From Lasiosphaeria ovina (taxonomy: Eukaryota; Ascomycota; Sordariomycetes; Sordariales; Lasiosphaeriaceae): 64,000 bases of DNA. Below the pieces are notes generated by a model. It searched no databases. It saw only the letters and a list, made by a program, of their open reading frames with translations, and had not been told where the DNA came from. Made by a program: the position numbers and the translations under genes. This document shows, in pieces, positions 10,932 through 21,250 of the stretch. The stretch spans positions 558,001 to 622,000 of the forward strand of contig JAULSN010000002.1 in NCBI GenBank assembly GCA_033439765.1, in the 5' to 3' direction. How positions within the stretch are numbered: position 1 is the stretch's first letter; the number at the start of each line of letters is the position of its first letter.

Positions 10932-11347
10932 GACGGGCGATGCGTGGCGTTTGACGGAAGTTCGAACTGTTCTCGAAGACTAACAAAGGATGCTGTGGCG
11001 GGCGCTCTGTTTTGTCCTCTTCTCAGGCTCGTTTGGAACAGTCATGTCGAGGGCCGATTGCCACGCAAGCCCGACGTCGACGTTTCACATGGCCGTACGA
11101 TGCGTGTTGGAAGCTCCGCATCTAGGCTGCCTTGCGTCTGCCTTGCATCCAATAGAATCCAAATCGGATGCAAATTGGTTTCTTTCTGCCTCAGGCATCT
11201 GTGCAGTCGAACAAAAAGACCGAGAAGACGATAAGATCTTCTTCGGCAGACATGCTGAGAAGGCAAGGCCGCTTCGCGTCGGCCCGAATATTGATTTCGG
11301 CGTTCTAATAGGCTGGATAAGTCTGTTAGCAGAGAGCTCGAGGCCAA
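10932..11347. other. Upstream region of the HET gene
   Basis: No supported gene. ORFs on both strands here are short and low in conviction. Presumed promoter and 5' UTR of the HET gene. Confidence 0.4.
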
Positions 11348-11818
11348 TCACACAGTCGACGAGGCCACCGCTTTCTCTCGTCGTGCCTGACAGGGTTGAG
11401 GGAACAGGAGACTCACCACATTGTCTCCGACTCCCACTTGTGGTGGGTGCTGCGACCATATAGCTGCTGTTGCCCAGAGTGTCAGGAAACAGTATCTGTT
11501 TTGTCTGCTGGCGTAACGGCACACCGTTGCAGCTTCTTGCCCGGCTTGGCGCGCCGATAGCTTCTCGTTGTAAAGCTTCACCATCATCGCTCTCGGCCCG
11601 TCCGGGTCTAGCACGCTGCTTAGATCGGACTCCTCTTCGTCGTCATTATTTTCCTCCAGCTCCGTCTTATCGGGATCTATGACTGGCAGAGGATGTGGGT
11701 TTAGAGGGTTGGAAGGCCCGGAAGAGCGGCCACGTCGCGTGCAAGCGATGGAGTGTGATCCAGGCCGGAGATACTCCATCGCCTGCACGCGACGTGGCTG
11801 CTCTTTGACACAGCCCAT
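11348..11818 (-). CDS. Uncertain small ORF with an acidic segment
   Basis: A 156-codon minus-strand ORF. Its middle looks protein-like: an acidic stretch (EENNDDEEESDLSS) followed by a basic/helical part (AMMVKLYNEKLSARQ). Its N-terminal end, however, is coded by one arm of the 11727-11802 hairpin and contains no recognisable domain. It may be part of a spliced gene or a relic. I do not recognise it. Confidence 0.2.
   Translation of the reverse strand: MGCVKEQPRRVQAMEYLRPGSHSIACTRRGRSSGPSNPLNPHPLPVIDPDKTELEENNDDEEESDLSSVLDPDGPRAMMVKLYNEKLSARQAGQEAATVCRYASRQNRYCFLTLWATAAIWSQHPPQVGVGDNVVSLLFPQPCQARREKAVASSTV
11727..11802. repeat. Long perfect-loop hairpin (31-bp arms, 14-bp loop)
   Basis: The arms 11727-11757 and 11772-11802 are inverted complements over 31 bp with only three mismatches. 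All three are G/A differences, which would be G-U pairs in RNA on one strand. The loop is 11758-11771. It could be a miniature foldback element or a structured transcript segment. Confidence 0.8.
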
Positions 11819-12825
11819 TTGCTCAAAGACTGATTGCCCGTGGGCATCTCCGCTGGGAACCTGGATAGATAGTCAGTAGCCTCGTTCTAGTCCCGAACAC
11901 AGAAAAGCGAAGTCTAAGGCTCTCAAAGGTAGGTAGGTAGCAAAGCACACCCGAGCACTGGCGTGAAACGATGACCCTATGGCACGGGAAATGGAGGTAT
12001 TCGCGGCATGCCTCGAGATCTGCATCGCTGGCCAAAGGCAGAGTCTCCTCGGAGCTGACTCCAGACAGCGCTCAGAGAGGGGCCAGTGAAGCAGCAGCCC
12101 TTTGGGGCTTGAGCATACCGGTGGGAGGGGGTTTCTAGTCCGCCAACGTAGGGGATACTGGTGAGGTCGCCGGTGTGGTACGTGTGATGGAGAGCGATGA
12201 ACTGGGGATTTGGGGACTCGGGGAAAGGGCGGACGGGGTGAATATTGATTCAGGGAAGGAGTAGTAACCACTAGCCAGGAAGCAAAATAGCTCGAATATT
12301 GCCAGAACTGCTACTTACCGCCGTTGATGTTTGTCGGCATCAATCAACAATAAAAATAACCTTTTCAAAGGGGCACTTGTGCCTCGGGCGGGCTGTGTAG
12401 AGAAAAGAAGTTTAACATTCCAACACCTGGATGGGAAAAAAATCAAAGTCACTTGAGGGAGAAGACCCGCGACGAGTCTGGCCAATTTAAGAAGGGAGTA
12501 ATGGAGGAAAGGTGAAGAGGAGTGGGGCTGCTTCCACGAGCCTCGACGCGCAGGCTAAGTCACCTTACCTTATCTTTGGCAGGTCGGTGTGGCGAGGGGC
12601 ATGGAAGCCCAGGTGAGGGGGGGGCTGATGGGGAGGAGCCTGTGGGCAGCCCGTGACAACCCCTTTCAAGGGCCAACACTGTGGTTATCATTGTGGCTTT
12701 ACTTCGGCGAGAGGGGCAGACTGAGCAGGGAGGCTAGTAGTTCTTTGCTTGATACCTATCGTCCTGGAAATTCCTGCCCCTCTACCGGCAGCTGGGCGAC
12801 GGTGTTCTACCGCACCAGTGAGTAG
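11819..12825. other. Intergenic stretch
   Basis: No supported gene. A plus-strand ORF at 12601-12825 ends at a GTGAGT-type donor (12818), but I could not join it in frame to the acidic-protein exon downstream. Confidence 0.4.
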
Positions 12826-12873
12826 GACCTGACTCACCCACCACCACCGCCAATCACCTCACCCCACCCGCAG

Positions 12874-13753
12874 CATTACCTCAGCTATCATCATGTTGCA
12901 CGACGGCTAAGCAGACTTGCCTCCCGTAGCCCGGACCAGGCCGATCCAGATCTCGAATTGCTCGACAGACCGGCCTGGGACACGGTAACCCATAATGGGT
13001 CGTCTTGGGCCGTCGACTGTGAGGCGGGTGCTGAGCACGACGATGACATGGGAGTCGAGGACGACGATGGTGATACCTATTTCAACCCGTATACGGATCA
13101 CTTTCCCGGCTTCATTCCCGACCCCGACACAGCCTCGGAAGTCAGTACTGAGGTTGAGTTCGAGGCGGCTGCCAGGTGGGCGGGCCCCCAAAATATAATC
13201 GGTAACAATGACAACGGCGGCGACGCCAGCCAGCCCGCCCAGGCAGCTGGATCCCAGGAGGAAAACGATAACTCTGACACGGTTATAAAGAGCGAGCCGG
13301 ATGCCGAGGGGGATGCCCACCCCAGCCGTAACAACGACAACAGCGCCGCCGCCGACCAGCCCACCCAGGCGGCTGCACCCCAGAACAACGAGGAGCAGGA
13401 TTACCACGACCAACGTGGTAAGTCCCCTGACTTGCCTTGTTTCTGATTACTTACCTACCTACGCACACTAAAACTATACTAACACACCCGCCTTCACAGT
13501 TAGCATCACCTGCCGGTATTCTACTTCGACCGCCTATCCCCCTTTGTTTTTCATGAAAGATGAGTCCGTTGAGGATGAGCCCGTTAAGGATGAGTCCGAC
13601 AAGGACGAGCCCATCAAAGATGAGTCCGTGAAGGACGAGTCCGTCAAGGACGAGCCCATCAAAGATGAGTCCGTGAAGGACGAGTCCGTCAAGGACGAGC
13701 CCTTCAAGGATGAGTTTGTCAAGGATGAGTTTATCAAAGATGAGCCAGAGTGA
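12874..13753 (+). CDS. Acidic protein with C-terminal KDE repeats, two visible exons, 5' end unresolved
   Basis: An open frame through 12874-13417 joins in phase across an 82-bp intron (13418-13499, GTAAGT donor, ACTAAC branch at 13478-13483, CAG acceptor) to an exon ending at TGA 13751-13753. The reading includes SPDQADPDLELLDRPAWD, an Asp/Glu-rich patch, and two similar segments (QPAQAAGSQEENDNSD and QPTQAAAPQNNEEQD). It ends in about a dozen KDE[SP][VI] units. No ATG exists in this frame after the stop at 12823-12825, so a first exon is missing from my model. The in-frame splice across a low-complexity gene supports a real gene; no function is recognised. Confidence 0.55.
13418..13499 (+). 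other. Intron in the acidic KDE-repeat gene
   Basis: GTAAGT donor, TACTAACAC branch region, CACAG acceptor. Removal restores one open frame into the KDE repeats. Confidence 0.7.
13553..13745 (+). repeat. Tandem 15-bp coding repeat (KDESV/KDEPI units)
   Basis: About twelve units of the type AAGGACGAGTCCGTC, each coding five residues (K-D-E-S/P-V/I/F). Some pairs are repeated as a longer higher-order unit. Confidence 0.85.
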
Positions 13754-14640
13754 GAATGCCGGCAGAGAGAGTGAGAGAAAGATGCATTGTAAGCCGAACA
13801 ATCTACCTTGCCTCATCTTTGATTACTCACACTCAGACACTTACTCTCACTAGTGACTATACACACATGTACTTCGCATTCGGGTTTCACCCAACTGGGA
13901 ACTGCTCCAGCAGCAGAAGCCCGACGAATAGGTCGGCGGCAACAAAACGCGCCCAAACGACGACTCTTCGTCTTTCGATTGAGGGTCGGTAGCGTGTGGT
14001 GGCTGCCGGTGATGTCACGAGAGAGAAGATGGACGACTGGGAGAAGGCGGTGGAATTCGGGTTGGGGAGACTTGACACCAATAATTCCGACGATGTCTGT
14101 TCTGATCACTGAGGACTGGGTTGGGTCTTCCTTGTAATTACATGTACAACACAGAAGGTTGGGATGTTTATTACTGCCCGGTTTAGGTAAGGTTTTTTCT
14201 AGGCACTCGCTACATAGCTTAGTATTAGCGAGTATAATCACGAGTGTATCTATACATTTTCGGCAATGCTTGCTTTTCATGCTCCTATTAAACTCGTTTC
14301 CTCCCTGCGGGTGTAAGCCGAGACTGAGTCGACGATACCCGAGGCTCCTATATCGGCCCATCCGAATGCGGTGACATCTAATTAATAATTAATAATATGC
14401 TTGACTTGGTTGGCTCTCTTAGATAGCCGAGTATACTTTGTGGAACCTGGGACAGAGGCGAAGGACAATAAGCTTCTATTTACTGCAACTTCTTATAACA
14501 CTCCACTTTCAAGAAACAACTACCCTCACGCGCTCATATGCTTGTGTAACCAGCCAGCAAGTGATTGCATTGTAACTGTAAAGAGCAAGTCTAAAGTCTA
14601 AACCGCCGGACATTCTTCTAAAAGCAAAGAAAAGTATGCG
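13754..14640. other. Intergenic stretch
   Basis: No supported gene. A 182-codon minus-strand ORF (13813-14361) has scattered Cys but no consistent domain pattern and was not accepted. Confidence 0.4.
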
Positions 14641-16112
14641 CTAGAGATGGGCCCACCCGTTGGTGGCGACGACCTGCATCTCGTTGATGAGGCAAAAGTC
14701 GCCGGGCTCCTCGCGCACCTCGAGCTGCTCGGCGCCCTCCTGCTCCCACAGCCGCAGCCGCCTGCGGATGCGGTACTCCTTGAGACGGGGCGTGGTGAGC
14801 CACCTCGCCAGCCGGTTCCTCCACAAACCGGACCAGACCTGGAACAGCGAGAGCCAGCTGCTCCCGCGCGGGTGCACCCGGTCGTAGGCCGCGCGCTTGT
14901 AGGCCACGCGCACGTGGGGGTTCATGTAGACGCCGCGCGTGCGCGACGCCGGGTTGTCGGCGTGGATGAGGCAGCACTCGGAGCCCTCGAGGTGCGACTG
15001 CGCGAGCTCGTCGTCGATGCCCCGGAACTTGAGGCCCTTGGTCCCCGTGAAGGCGGACGTGGGCATGGAGACTGTGAGAGAGCCGAGAGTCAGTATGTTG
15101 TGGACTGCAGCAAGTCAAATCCGACGCTAGCGGCGAAGGTGGGTGATGGCATTGCGCATTGCGACAGCCAAAGGGGAGCCTCGAAAGACTAACCTATGCC
15201 GTTCCAGCAACTGGACACGGGGACAGGTATGCCATTGACCATTGCATTTCTCGAGCTAGCGGACCGAAAGTACGGCCATGTGAGCGAGGCATACTCGTGG
15301 CCATCGTCGTCGCGGAGCGCAAACGTGTCGTAGAAGCCGGGGGGCTTGCTAAAGTCCAGCGAGCACGCCGCCGCATAGTGGCCGTAGTTGGTGTTCAGGA
15401 GCGTGATAACGTCTGACGTCTGAAGAAGGAAGGAAATTAGCGGCAGGTTACGTCGCGGGGAAATAGGGGTCGGGCAGGTGAGCGGACGTACATTGAACAC
15501 GACGTCGCCCAGGAAGACGACATAGTCAAAGGCAGTCCCGTTCTCGGCCAGGTCCAGCAGCGGCTGCAGCGACAGATTGCGAAGGCGTGACAAATACGGT
15601 ATCCTCCGCAGCTTCATGCGGTAGTCCGGGGCCTCGACCCAGCCGTGCTCGTCGGGGGGCCCGGCGATGAGCTCTTCGTGCGTCGTCTCGTCGAGCACGA
15701 TCTTCTTGGCGACGCCCGTGTCTTCCAGGACCTGGTCGAGCTCGCGCAGGGCGCCCTTGCTGTCGTCCCAGCTGCCGCTCTCGTAGACGCTGACAAAGAC
15801 ATTGTCGGGGCCGAGGGCGTTGACCAGCTCGACAACGCCCCTGTTCCAGTCGGACCGCAGGATGGCCTCATTGTTCCAGTGCAGGCTGGCAATAAAGACG
15901 CGGGATGGCTTGTCGAGGCGGACGGGCCGCGACGCGAATAGGCGCTCGGACTGGGCGATTCGGTTTCGGACGAGCTGGGCCTCGACGATGGACCAGATGA
16001 AGAAGAGCAGCAGCACTTTTCGCAGCGTCAGCAGCACCACCAGCCTGCGCAGCGGCGAGCGCATCAGGTACTGGCGGACGCCGAAACTGCGCAGTCGCGA
16101 CACCGAATCCAT
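14641..16112 (-). CDS. CAP59/CMT1-family alpha-1,3-mannosyltransferase, type II membrane protein
   Basis: Three exons on the minus strand: 16112-15492, 15419-15194 and 15071-14641. The 72-bp and 122-bp introns both have GT..AG ends and give a 425-aa product. A membrane anchor at residues about 23-45 follows a short basic cytoplasmic end, typical of Golgi transferases. The luminal domain begins RVFIASLHWNNEAIL (71-85) and contains VSVYESGSWDDSKGALREL, FDYVVFLGDVVFN, CSLDFSKPPGFYDTFALRD, SCWNGIV and HLEGSECCLIHADNP. These are the conserved blocks of the cryptococcal mannosyltransferase 1 / CAP59 family. The first intron is a multiple of three and open, but splicing it restores the family alignment (VVFN to TSDVITLL). 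Expected role is adding alpha-1,3-mannose to cell-surface glycans; the acceptor is unknown. Confidence 0.9.
15072..15193 (-). other. Intron 2 of the mannosyltransferase gene
   Basis: 122 bp, donor GTTAGT after GGCATAG and acceptor CTCACAG. Joining restores the family block SCWNGIVSMP. Confidence 0.8.
15420..15491 (-). other. Intron 1 of the mannosyltransferase gene
   Basis: 72 bp, GTACGT donor and CTTCAG acceptor, phase 0. It contains no stop codon, so naive ORF calling retains it as 24 extra residues. Confidence 0.8.
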
Positions 16113-17720
16113 GTCGGGCGTTCGGGGAGATCGAGCATCGGTATCAGCTGCGACGAGTTCGTATTTCCGTGGTCGTCATGGCGGGAGCGTCGGGCGAGTC
16201 GTCGTCTCCCAATGGCAAACGCGCGACGTGGAGAATTGATGGCGCGCGGAGCCAAGGTGCAGCATTGCTTGTCTTCCCAACAATGGAACAGGGGAATAAA
16301 AACGTCTGCTAGCAGGGATTCGAGTCCCACCCCAGCCACAGGCCACCCTGGCAGCCTACACTAGGACACGTGAAATGCTTGCAAGTCATCAAGGGTTAAC
16401 CCCTGGGCCCAATATCATACCTTTTTCCACTGGAACAAAAGGTGTCTTTAAAATGTACTCCTCACCCTCCGCTGCAGAGTCTTTTGATCTCAATGGTACG
16501 GTGGTACAGTGCCTGACAGAGATGTTGCATGGCAGCGGCTACCCCCACACTTTGGAAGTGGTGTGGCGGATGCTGCCAAGAACCTGGTGGACGCACCCCC
16601 TGTTTCAGCGTTCAGGGGTCCGAGGTCGTTTCCGGGTTTGGTTCTGGCGCAGTCTCAATCTGGAAGAACTCGGTCCCCCACACTCGCGGCTTTGTTGTTC
16701 CCGTCCCCCGGGTCGCTGCCAAGCGAGCTCCTCAAACCCTTGTGCCATCTTAGACACTTTGACGCGCCACAGAGATGCCGACACCTACCTAGGTTCAATG
16801 GTTCAACCTTTGGCGGACCACAGCATTTACCGCATGCAGCTACGTCACCATTGCTGAACTTTATCCAATAACATAGAAGTCTCAAATAAGCAAAACCTGA
16901 ATTCTAAGTGCTTATCGTATATTATCCGCCACATTGCGGGGAGGGAGGAGAGACAACCTCACTGGGAAGTAGTACAAAGTTATCACTCCCGCTTATTTCA
17001 TTTCATTTCGGTTTTGAACCAGACTAGTAGGGAATATCTCGTAGCTAATTTGGGCCGATGTTTAAATCGGCTTACAATTGTTAGGAGGTGAGGTCAAGAC
17101 TCAAATGCTCAACCCCACAAGGAGGTGGGATGAGCAACTCTTGACCGAAAGTGTCCATTTCTCATGTAAAATTTTATGATATAGGGAGAAGGTTGTCTAT
17201 TTCATAGTATATGGAAGGATGTGCTCCACTTCCGACTGATAAAGAAACAAATAGGGTGACGGTGAAAGGGAGCTCTTAAGTCTGTTTAGGATGAGCATTA
17301 CTGCAGATTACTAACTACCATAGTAAATAATTATAACAAGAGGGCAAATGGCAACCGGTGTTTTCTGAGATTGACTGTCTGTTTGATAGAATGAAATGCA
17401 GGGGTGTTGAGGCATTCACAGAGGAGGTCGAGCATTGGGGTGTGAAGAAGTAGGGTAATTGATGTGCTGTAGGTACCTTGACTACCCTGCTGAAATCCAA
17501 CAGAAAACAATCGTTGTTAAATCATTGTACATTCATATGGGTAAGAAGAATTTGACATCGCATTGCATTCCCCAAAACGAACTCGCGGGCGCCGCAGCCG
17601 GGGGGTGTGACCAATGGTGGCCAGCTTGTGTCTTCAGCTTCTCAGCCACCGCCAACGGTAATCCGCATTCAGGGGACAACCCCTGTACAAAACATGTTCA
17701 TGACGCTGCTGCTGACCACA
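16113..17720. other. Intergenic stretch
   Basis: About 1.6 kb without a supported gene. Short ORFs at 16375-16871 overlap one another in different frames without domain signal. The 5' control region of the mannosyltransferase should lie just above 16112. Confidence 0.5.
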
Positions 17721-17726
17721 TATAAA
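17721..17726 (+). promoter_or_regulatory. TATA box of the small secreted protein gene
   Basis: TATAAA lies 82 bp upstream of ATG 17808 in a short pyrimidine-rich leader (CATCTCCTTTCC before the ATG), a usual spacing in filamentous fungi. Confidence 0.55.
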
Positions 17727-17807
17727 GGATGTCACCGCCCATTCTGCCGAGGGTTTTGGCATTCTCTCCGCTGTTCCTCGTTGCATCTCCTTTCCTTTGA
17801 GCCCAAC

Positions 17808-18473
17808 ATGAAGGGGCTGCTGTGTGTCGCCCTGCTATCCGTCCTCGGCGGCGGCTCGCCTGCTCAGTCTGCCACCGTTGCTCGGGCGCCGAGTGAGTAG
17901 CTACTTCCAACGCGCACTCTTCACACCTTTGATCCATCTGCTCACGCTGACATTGCTTTCTCGGCAGTCAACCCCAACGGGCCATCGCCCGTCTGCACAC
18001 CTCCGCGCGTGCTGTGCGACGACCTCTGCTGCCCGCTCAACTACATCTGCTCGTCGACAACTTACACGTGCGTCAAGAAGCCGCCGCCGCCGCCTCCGCC
18101 GCCGATCGGCAACTTCTCCATCACGTGGTTCACGGACCGGGCCGGCCACGTCAACATCATCGAGGTGCACGGCAGCGGCTTCTCGGCGGCGGGCGCGGCC
18201 GTCGACATCCGCGAGGACTGGGTCACGCACAACGCCAACGGGGACCCCGAGTACCACGAGCTGGCCATCTGGTCCCACAACTTCGCCGGCCAGTCCGCCT
18301 TCGACTACTCGACCGGTGTGCAGGACTGCTCGAGGGTGGGAAGCCCAGGCGCCGGTACCTACGGCCAGACGGCCACCGTCAGCGTCATGGACTGGGCGCG
18401 GAACGTCTTTACGACCAGGATCCCCGTGCGCACCCAGTTTGGCGGTCTCTGCACGAGCGCGAATACCGAGTGA
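17808..18473 (+). CDS. Small secreted cysteine-containing protein with a proline linker
   Basis: Two exons (17808-17892 and 17968-18473) around a 75-bp intron with a GTGAGT donor and GGCAG acceptor, giving 196 aa. The N-terminus MKGLLCVALLSVLGGGSPAQS is a clear signal peptide. After it comes a small Cys cluster (VCTPPRVLCDDLCCPLNYIC, then CV), then KK and eight prolines. A Trp/Tyr-rich domain of about 120 residues follows (for example NFSITWFTDRAGHVNI and ELAIWSHNFAG) with two more Cys. The layout resembles a Cys-knot-like head joined by a proline linker to a beta domain. I do not recognise the family. Secretion is well supported; a role as an effector or cell-wall protein is only a guess. 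Confidence 0.8.
17893..17967 (+). other. Intron of the small secreted protein gene
   Basis: 75 bp, GTGAGT donor, GCTGAC branch near 17946 and GGCAG acceptor. It splits the codon after the signal peptide region. Confidence 0.8.
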
Positions 18474-19248
18474 GGTTGTGATTTGGGTTGAAGCAGGTCC
18501 TAGCATTAGATATATAGTTGAATAATGAAAAATACCCACGCCGTGGAAGGCTTTGATATGGGTGGTTGGCCATCTTCAATCTCTATGACGATGGACGGTG
18601 GACGGTGCCTCTTGGTGAGTGTGAGCTGCGGAGTATTCTTCGTTCGCCAACGCAATGAAAGAGGGAATGAAATTAATCGATGAATACCTTGTGTTCCTGC
18701 CAGCTGGGAGGTAACCTGGCGCCCGCAAGTGCCACATCCCAATTCAGCTGAACGGAGCCACCGTAGAGAGGCTGTCTCTTCTCTTTTACCGTGAGGGTGC
18801 CGAATGTTTTTCGAACGCTGATTGGCCAGTTTAAGTCCGTGTCGAAATAGACTCCAGGGACTCCTTCCTGACTTGCCAGGTGCTTATTTTATTATTCCAT
18901 CTTCCAAGCTTTCAAGACCGGCCTTGCAATCATGGCAATCAACCGACTCTTGCCAATATTGACATCAATATTCATCTGGCCACCTTGGCCCCTCGGGTAA
19001 TTACATGACAGAATGAGCTTGTGACATGCTGGCCACCATTGGATTGGGGATTTCCGTGCCGTCAAACTGTGGAATTGTGGCTGACTGAATTCGGAATGAA
19101 AGTTTTCCCGGAGGTGGCTTAGCCAGGTGGCTGGGTGGCTGGGTGGCTGGTGGAAAATCCCGCACGGGCTAAAACATGCTACGAAACGCGACTTTCAGTT
19201 GTTTCCATTTCCACCTCTCCAATCTCGAGAGCATCCCATCCGCCCGCC
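18474..19248. other. Intergenic stretch
   Basis: No supported gene. It contains an 18-bp string (CTTCCTGACTTGCCAGGT near 18863) that also occurs near 57818, upstream of the orphan family copy there. Confidence 0.4.
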
Positions 19249-20040
19249 ATGGACGATCTACCGCGGTCAAAGATCATCAGCGACAATCCCATCGGGAACG
19301 GCCTTGATGCCTTCCGCGCTTCGTTCAGTTCGGCCTGCGAAAGCGCGAACGTCTCCTGTACTCCGGACGCGTTTGAGCAGTTCGGCAAAAAAAGGTACGA
19401 AAAGACATCCTGCTTCTATCCTAGTACGCTCCTCTGACATCGTATAGATCTCCAAAAAACCGTTATTACCCTTTTCGGGATGTTACAGATCCTCCCCGCG
19501 ATTCATCTCCTATGGTCAAAGAAAGGCTATGGCACCCTTTGCGACGATCTCATTAGACTATACTCTGCTATTAGCTCTAATAGCTTCGACTTCGACCGCA
19601 TTAAGCCTCTCCTAAAGGCAGCCCTCACCGATAATCCTGATGATACGCTTATCTGGGACCGAGTCTACAATGCCGTCACTGAATCCACCCCGCCTCCCAG
19701 ACCTATAGCATCTTCTCTCTAACAGACACCTTGGGTATATACTACGGGCGCCCTTATGAACTCCTCCGAATATCGGCACTATATAGACCAAGTTCTTTTG
19801 AGGGAACTTGGTACTCTCTATATCGGGCTTCTACTCTACGAAATATACTTTGGAGGCGTGGCAGGTCTTGAAGTAGCGTCTAAGACCGTCTTCAAGAAGT
19901 GTAAAGATGGTAGTAACCCGCTCTTCAGCAATGGGTGGAGCGGATGGCCCGCGGGTGCGAAAGAGAAGGACGTGCTGGCCTGGTTTAGGGATCTAATCCC
20001 GAAGCTGGAGACATTCGTAGAAGGTCTTAATTCCTGTTGA
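19249..20040 (+). pseudogene. Broken gene resembling the N-terminal region of fungal FunK1-type kinases
   Basis: A first coding piece starts at ATG 19249 (MDDLPRSKIISDNPIGNGL). The next (from about 19480) and third (from 19756) share a frame and are separated by one TAA at 19720-19722 where Gln (CAA) is likely. Phrases such as DFDRIKPLLKAAL, VYNAVTESTPPPRPIASSL, NSSEYRHYIDQVLLREL and WSGWPAGAKEKDVLAWF match my memory of the region that precedes the kinase domain in FunK1 proteins. No kinase motif (HRD, DFG) follows, so the 3' part is lost. The junction between the first two pieces could not be resolved into a phase-consistent intron. Family call is from memory and moderate. Confidence 0.5.
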
Positions 20041-20385
20041 AGTGTGGCTAGTCACTAGGGCAACAAGGTCCCTGTAGGGCCCTGAGCTACAGGGCACCAC
20101 AGTGGCTGTGTTGGTGTTGTGAGCGTTGTGGTCGTTGTGTGGGCGCTGAAGGCGCTATACCCAGTTTGTTTACTTAGCCCCACAGCACCTTCTCGAACCT
20201 CCTATAAGTCTAGGCATACGTAAGACAAGCCCACTAGAAGACTGTAGAATACAGGGCTGCTTACGCGGCTTGTGGGCCACTTACGTGGCCTGTGGGCCCC
20301 TAGAACCTTCTAGAGGTCTTGCCTTAGGTCTATATAGGCCTGTCCTTTCTTTGTACTCTAGTAGTGCAGCGGCATCGGGTAACGC
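20041..20385. other. LTR-like or promoter-like stretch between two gene relics
   Basis: No gene. It has a GT-rich part (TGTTGGTGTTGTGAGCGTTG at about 20107), then TCTATATAGG near 20331 followed by a pyrimidine-rich run. This resembles the U3/R layout of a fungal LTR. No second LTR, target duplication or clear CA end was found, so a solo LTR is only possible. Confidence 0.25.
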
Positions 20386-20600
20386 TGACGATACAGCACG
20401 AGATGGCCAACGGCAAGACGCTAGACGAGACGAGCGCCGGGCGCGAGGTGCAGGCCGAGATAGAGGCGATCAAGATGAGGCACAAGGCGGAGCTGGCCGA
20501 GCTGCGCATAGAGATGGCCGAGGCCCGGGCAGCCCACGACAGGCAGACCCATGAAGAACTCGCGGCCGTGCGGGCCGACCTCGAGGCCAAGCTGCTCGGC
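20386..20600 (+). pseudogene. Coiled-coil tail fragment of a P-loop/AIG1-like G protein
   Basis: An open plus-strand reading (LTIQHEMANGKTLDETSAGREVQ and onwards) gives a charged helix of about 70 residues. It fits the C-terminal coiled coil of a fungal G-domain protein family (pattern LDETxAGxEVQxE). It begins abruptly at about 20386 after non-coding sequence and loses similarity at about 20600, where the minus-strand relative begins. A fragment, not a gene. Confidence 0.5.
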
Positions 20601-21250
20601 CAGCTTCTGCGCCTCGAGCTCGTGCCGCAGCGCGTCGGCCTGCGCGCGCTGCTCCCGCGCCGCCGACGTGTCGTCTGCCGAGAGCCCGCGGTTGACCATC
20701 TCGTCGACGGCCGCCGGCGTGAATTTGGCCATGCCGGCGAACTTGGCCAGCACGTCGAGCGCCGACGCCCGCGTGTTCAGCAGCCCGCGCTATCTGAGAC
20801 CCCCGTGCGACCATGGCGCCCCAGAAGTCCACGTTGGTGACCAGCTCGGCCTCGCGCGTCGCCGACCCGGGCGGCAGCGCCTCCCAGAGCGTCGTGGCCA
20901 ACACCACGTTGGCGAAGCCGTTGGCGCCGACTAGCTGGCAGGCAGAACATGCGCGTGTTGCGCAGCGCCGTGCCCGTCATGCGCGGGTCGACAATGCGGT
21001 GCAGGTACACCATGCCGTTGTGATGTTGCTGCTCTTGCGAGGCCGCTTCCGGGACGACGCCGCCAGCCACGACAGGATGCTGCACGTGATCTCGCGGTCC
21101 GGCCGGTTCGTGTCGTCGAACCCTGGCGTGTTGACTAGCACGTAGTCGACGCCCCCGCGCCGGAACTTGTACGAGGCGACCTCAGATGTTTCTGGGGGAG
21201 GAGGGTTAGAAGACTCGGTTTTTTTGGGGGATTTCTGGGCTGACGGCAGA
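20590..21250 (-). pseudogene. Fungal G-domain (AIG1/septin-like P-loop) protein, frameshifted
   Basis: On the minus strand, conserved blocks appear in order but in different frames. VDYVLVNTPGFDDTNRPD (the G3 region, with DTPG changed to NTPG) comes first, followed by GMVYLHRIVDPRMTGTALRN. After a one-base shift near 20945 come GANGFANVVLATTLWEALP and VTNVDFWGAMVARGS. After another shift near 20795 come ALDVLAKFAGMAKF and the helical tail VDEMVNRGLSADDTSAAREQR. No P-loop (GxxxxGKS) was found upstream. The gene is dead and ends tail to tail against the plus-strand fragment at 20386-20600. Confidence 0.65.

Noticed and set aside
13813..14361. Minus-strand ORF with Cys pairs (KHCRKC, KLCSEC)
   Set aside because: Cys spacing does not match a finger and the rest has no protein-like character; no splice or start support.
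16300..16345. tRNA 3'-half-like string (GGGATTCGAGTCCC then ACCCCAGCCA)
   Set aside because: The T arm fits but no acceptor, D or anticodon partner was found upstream.
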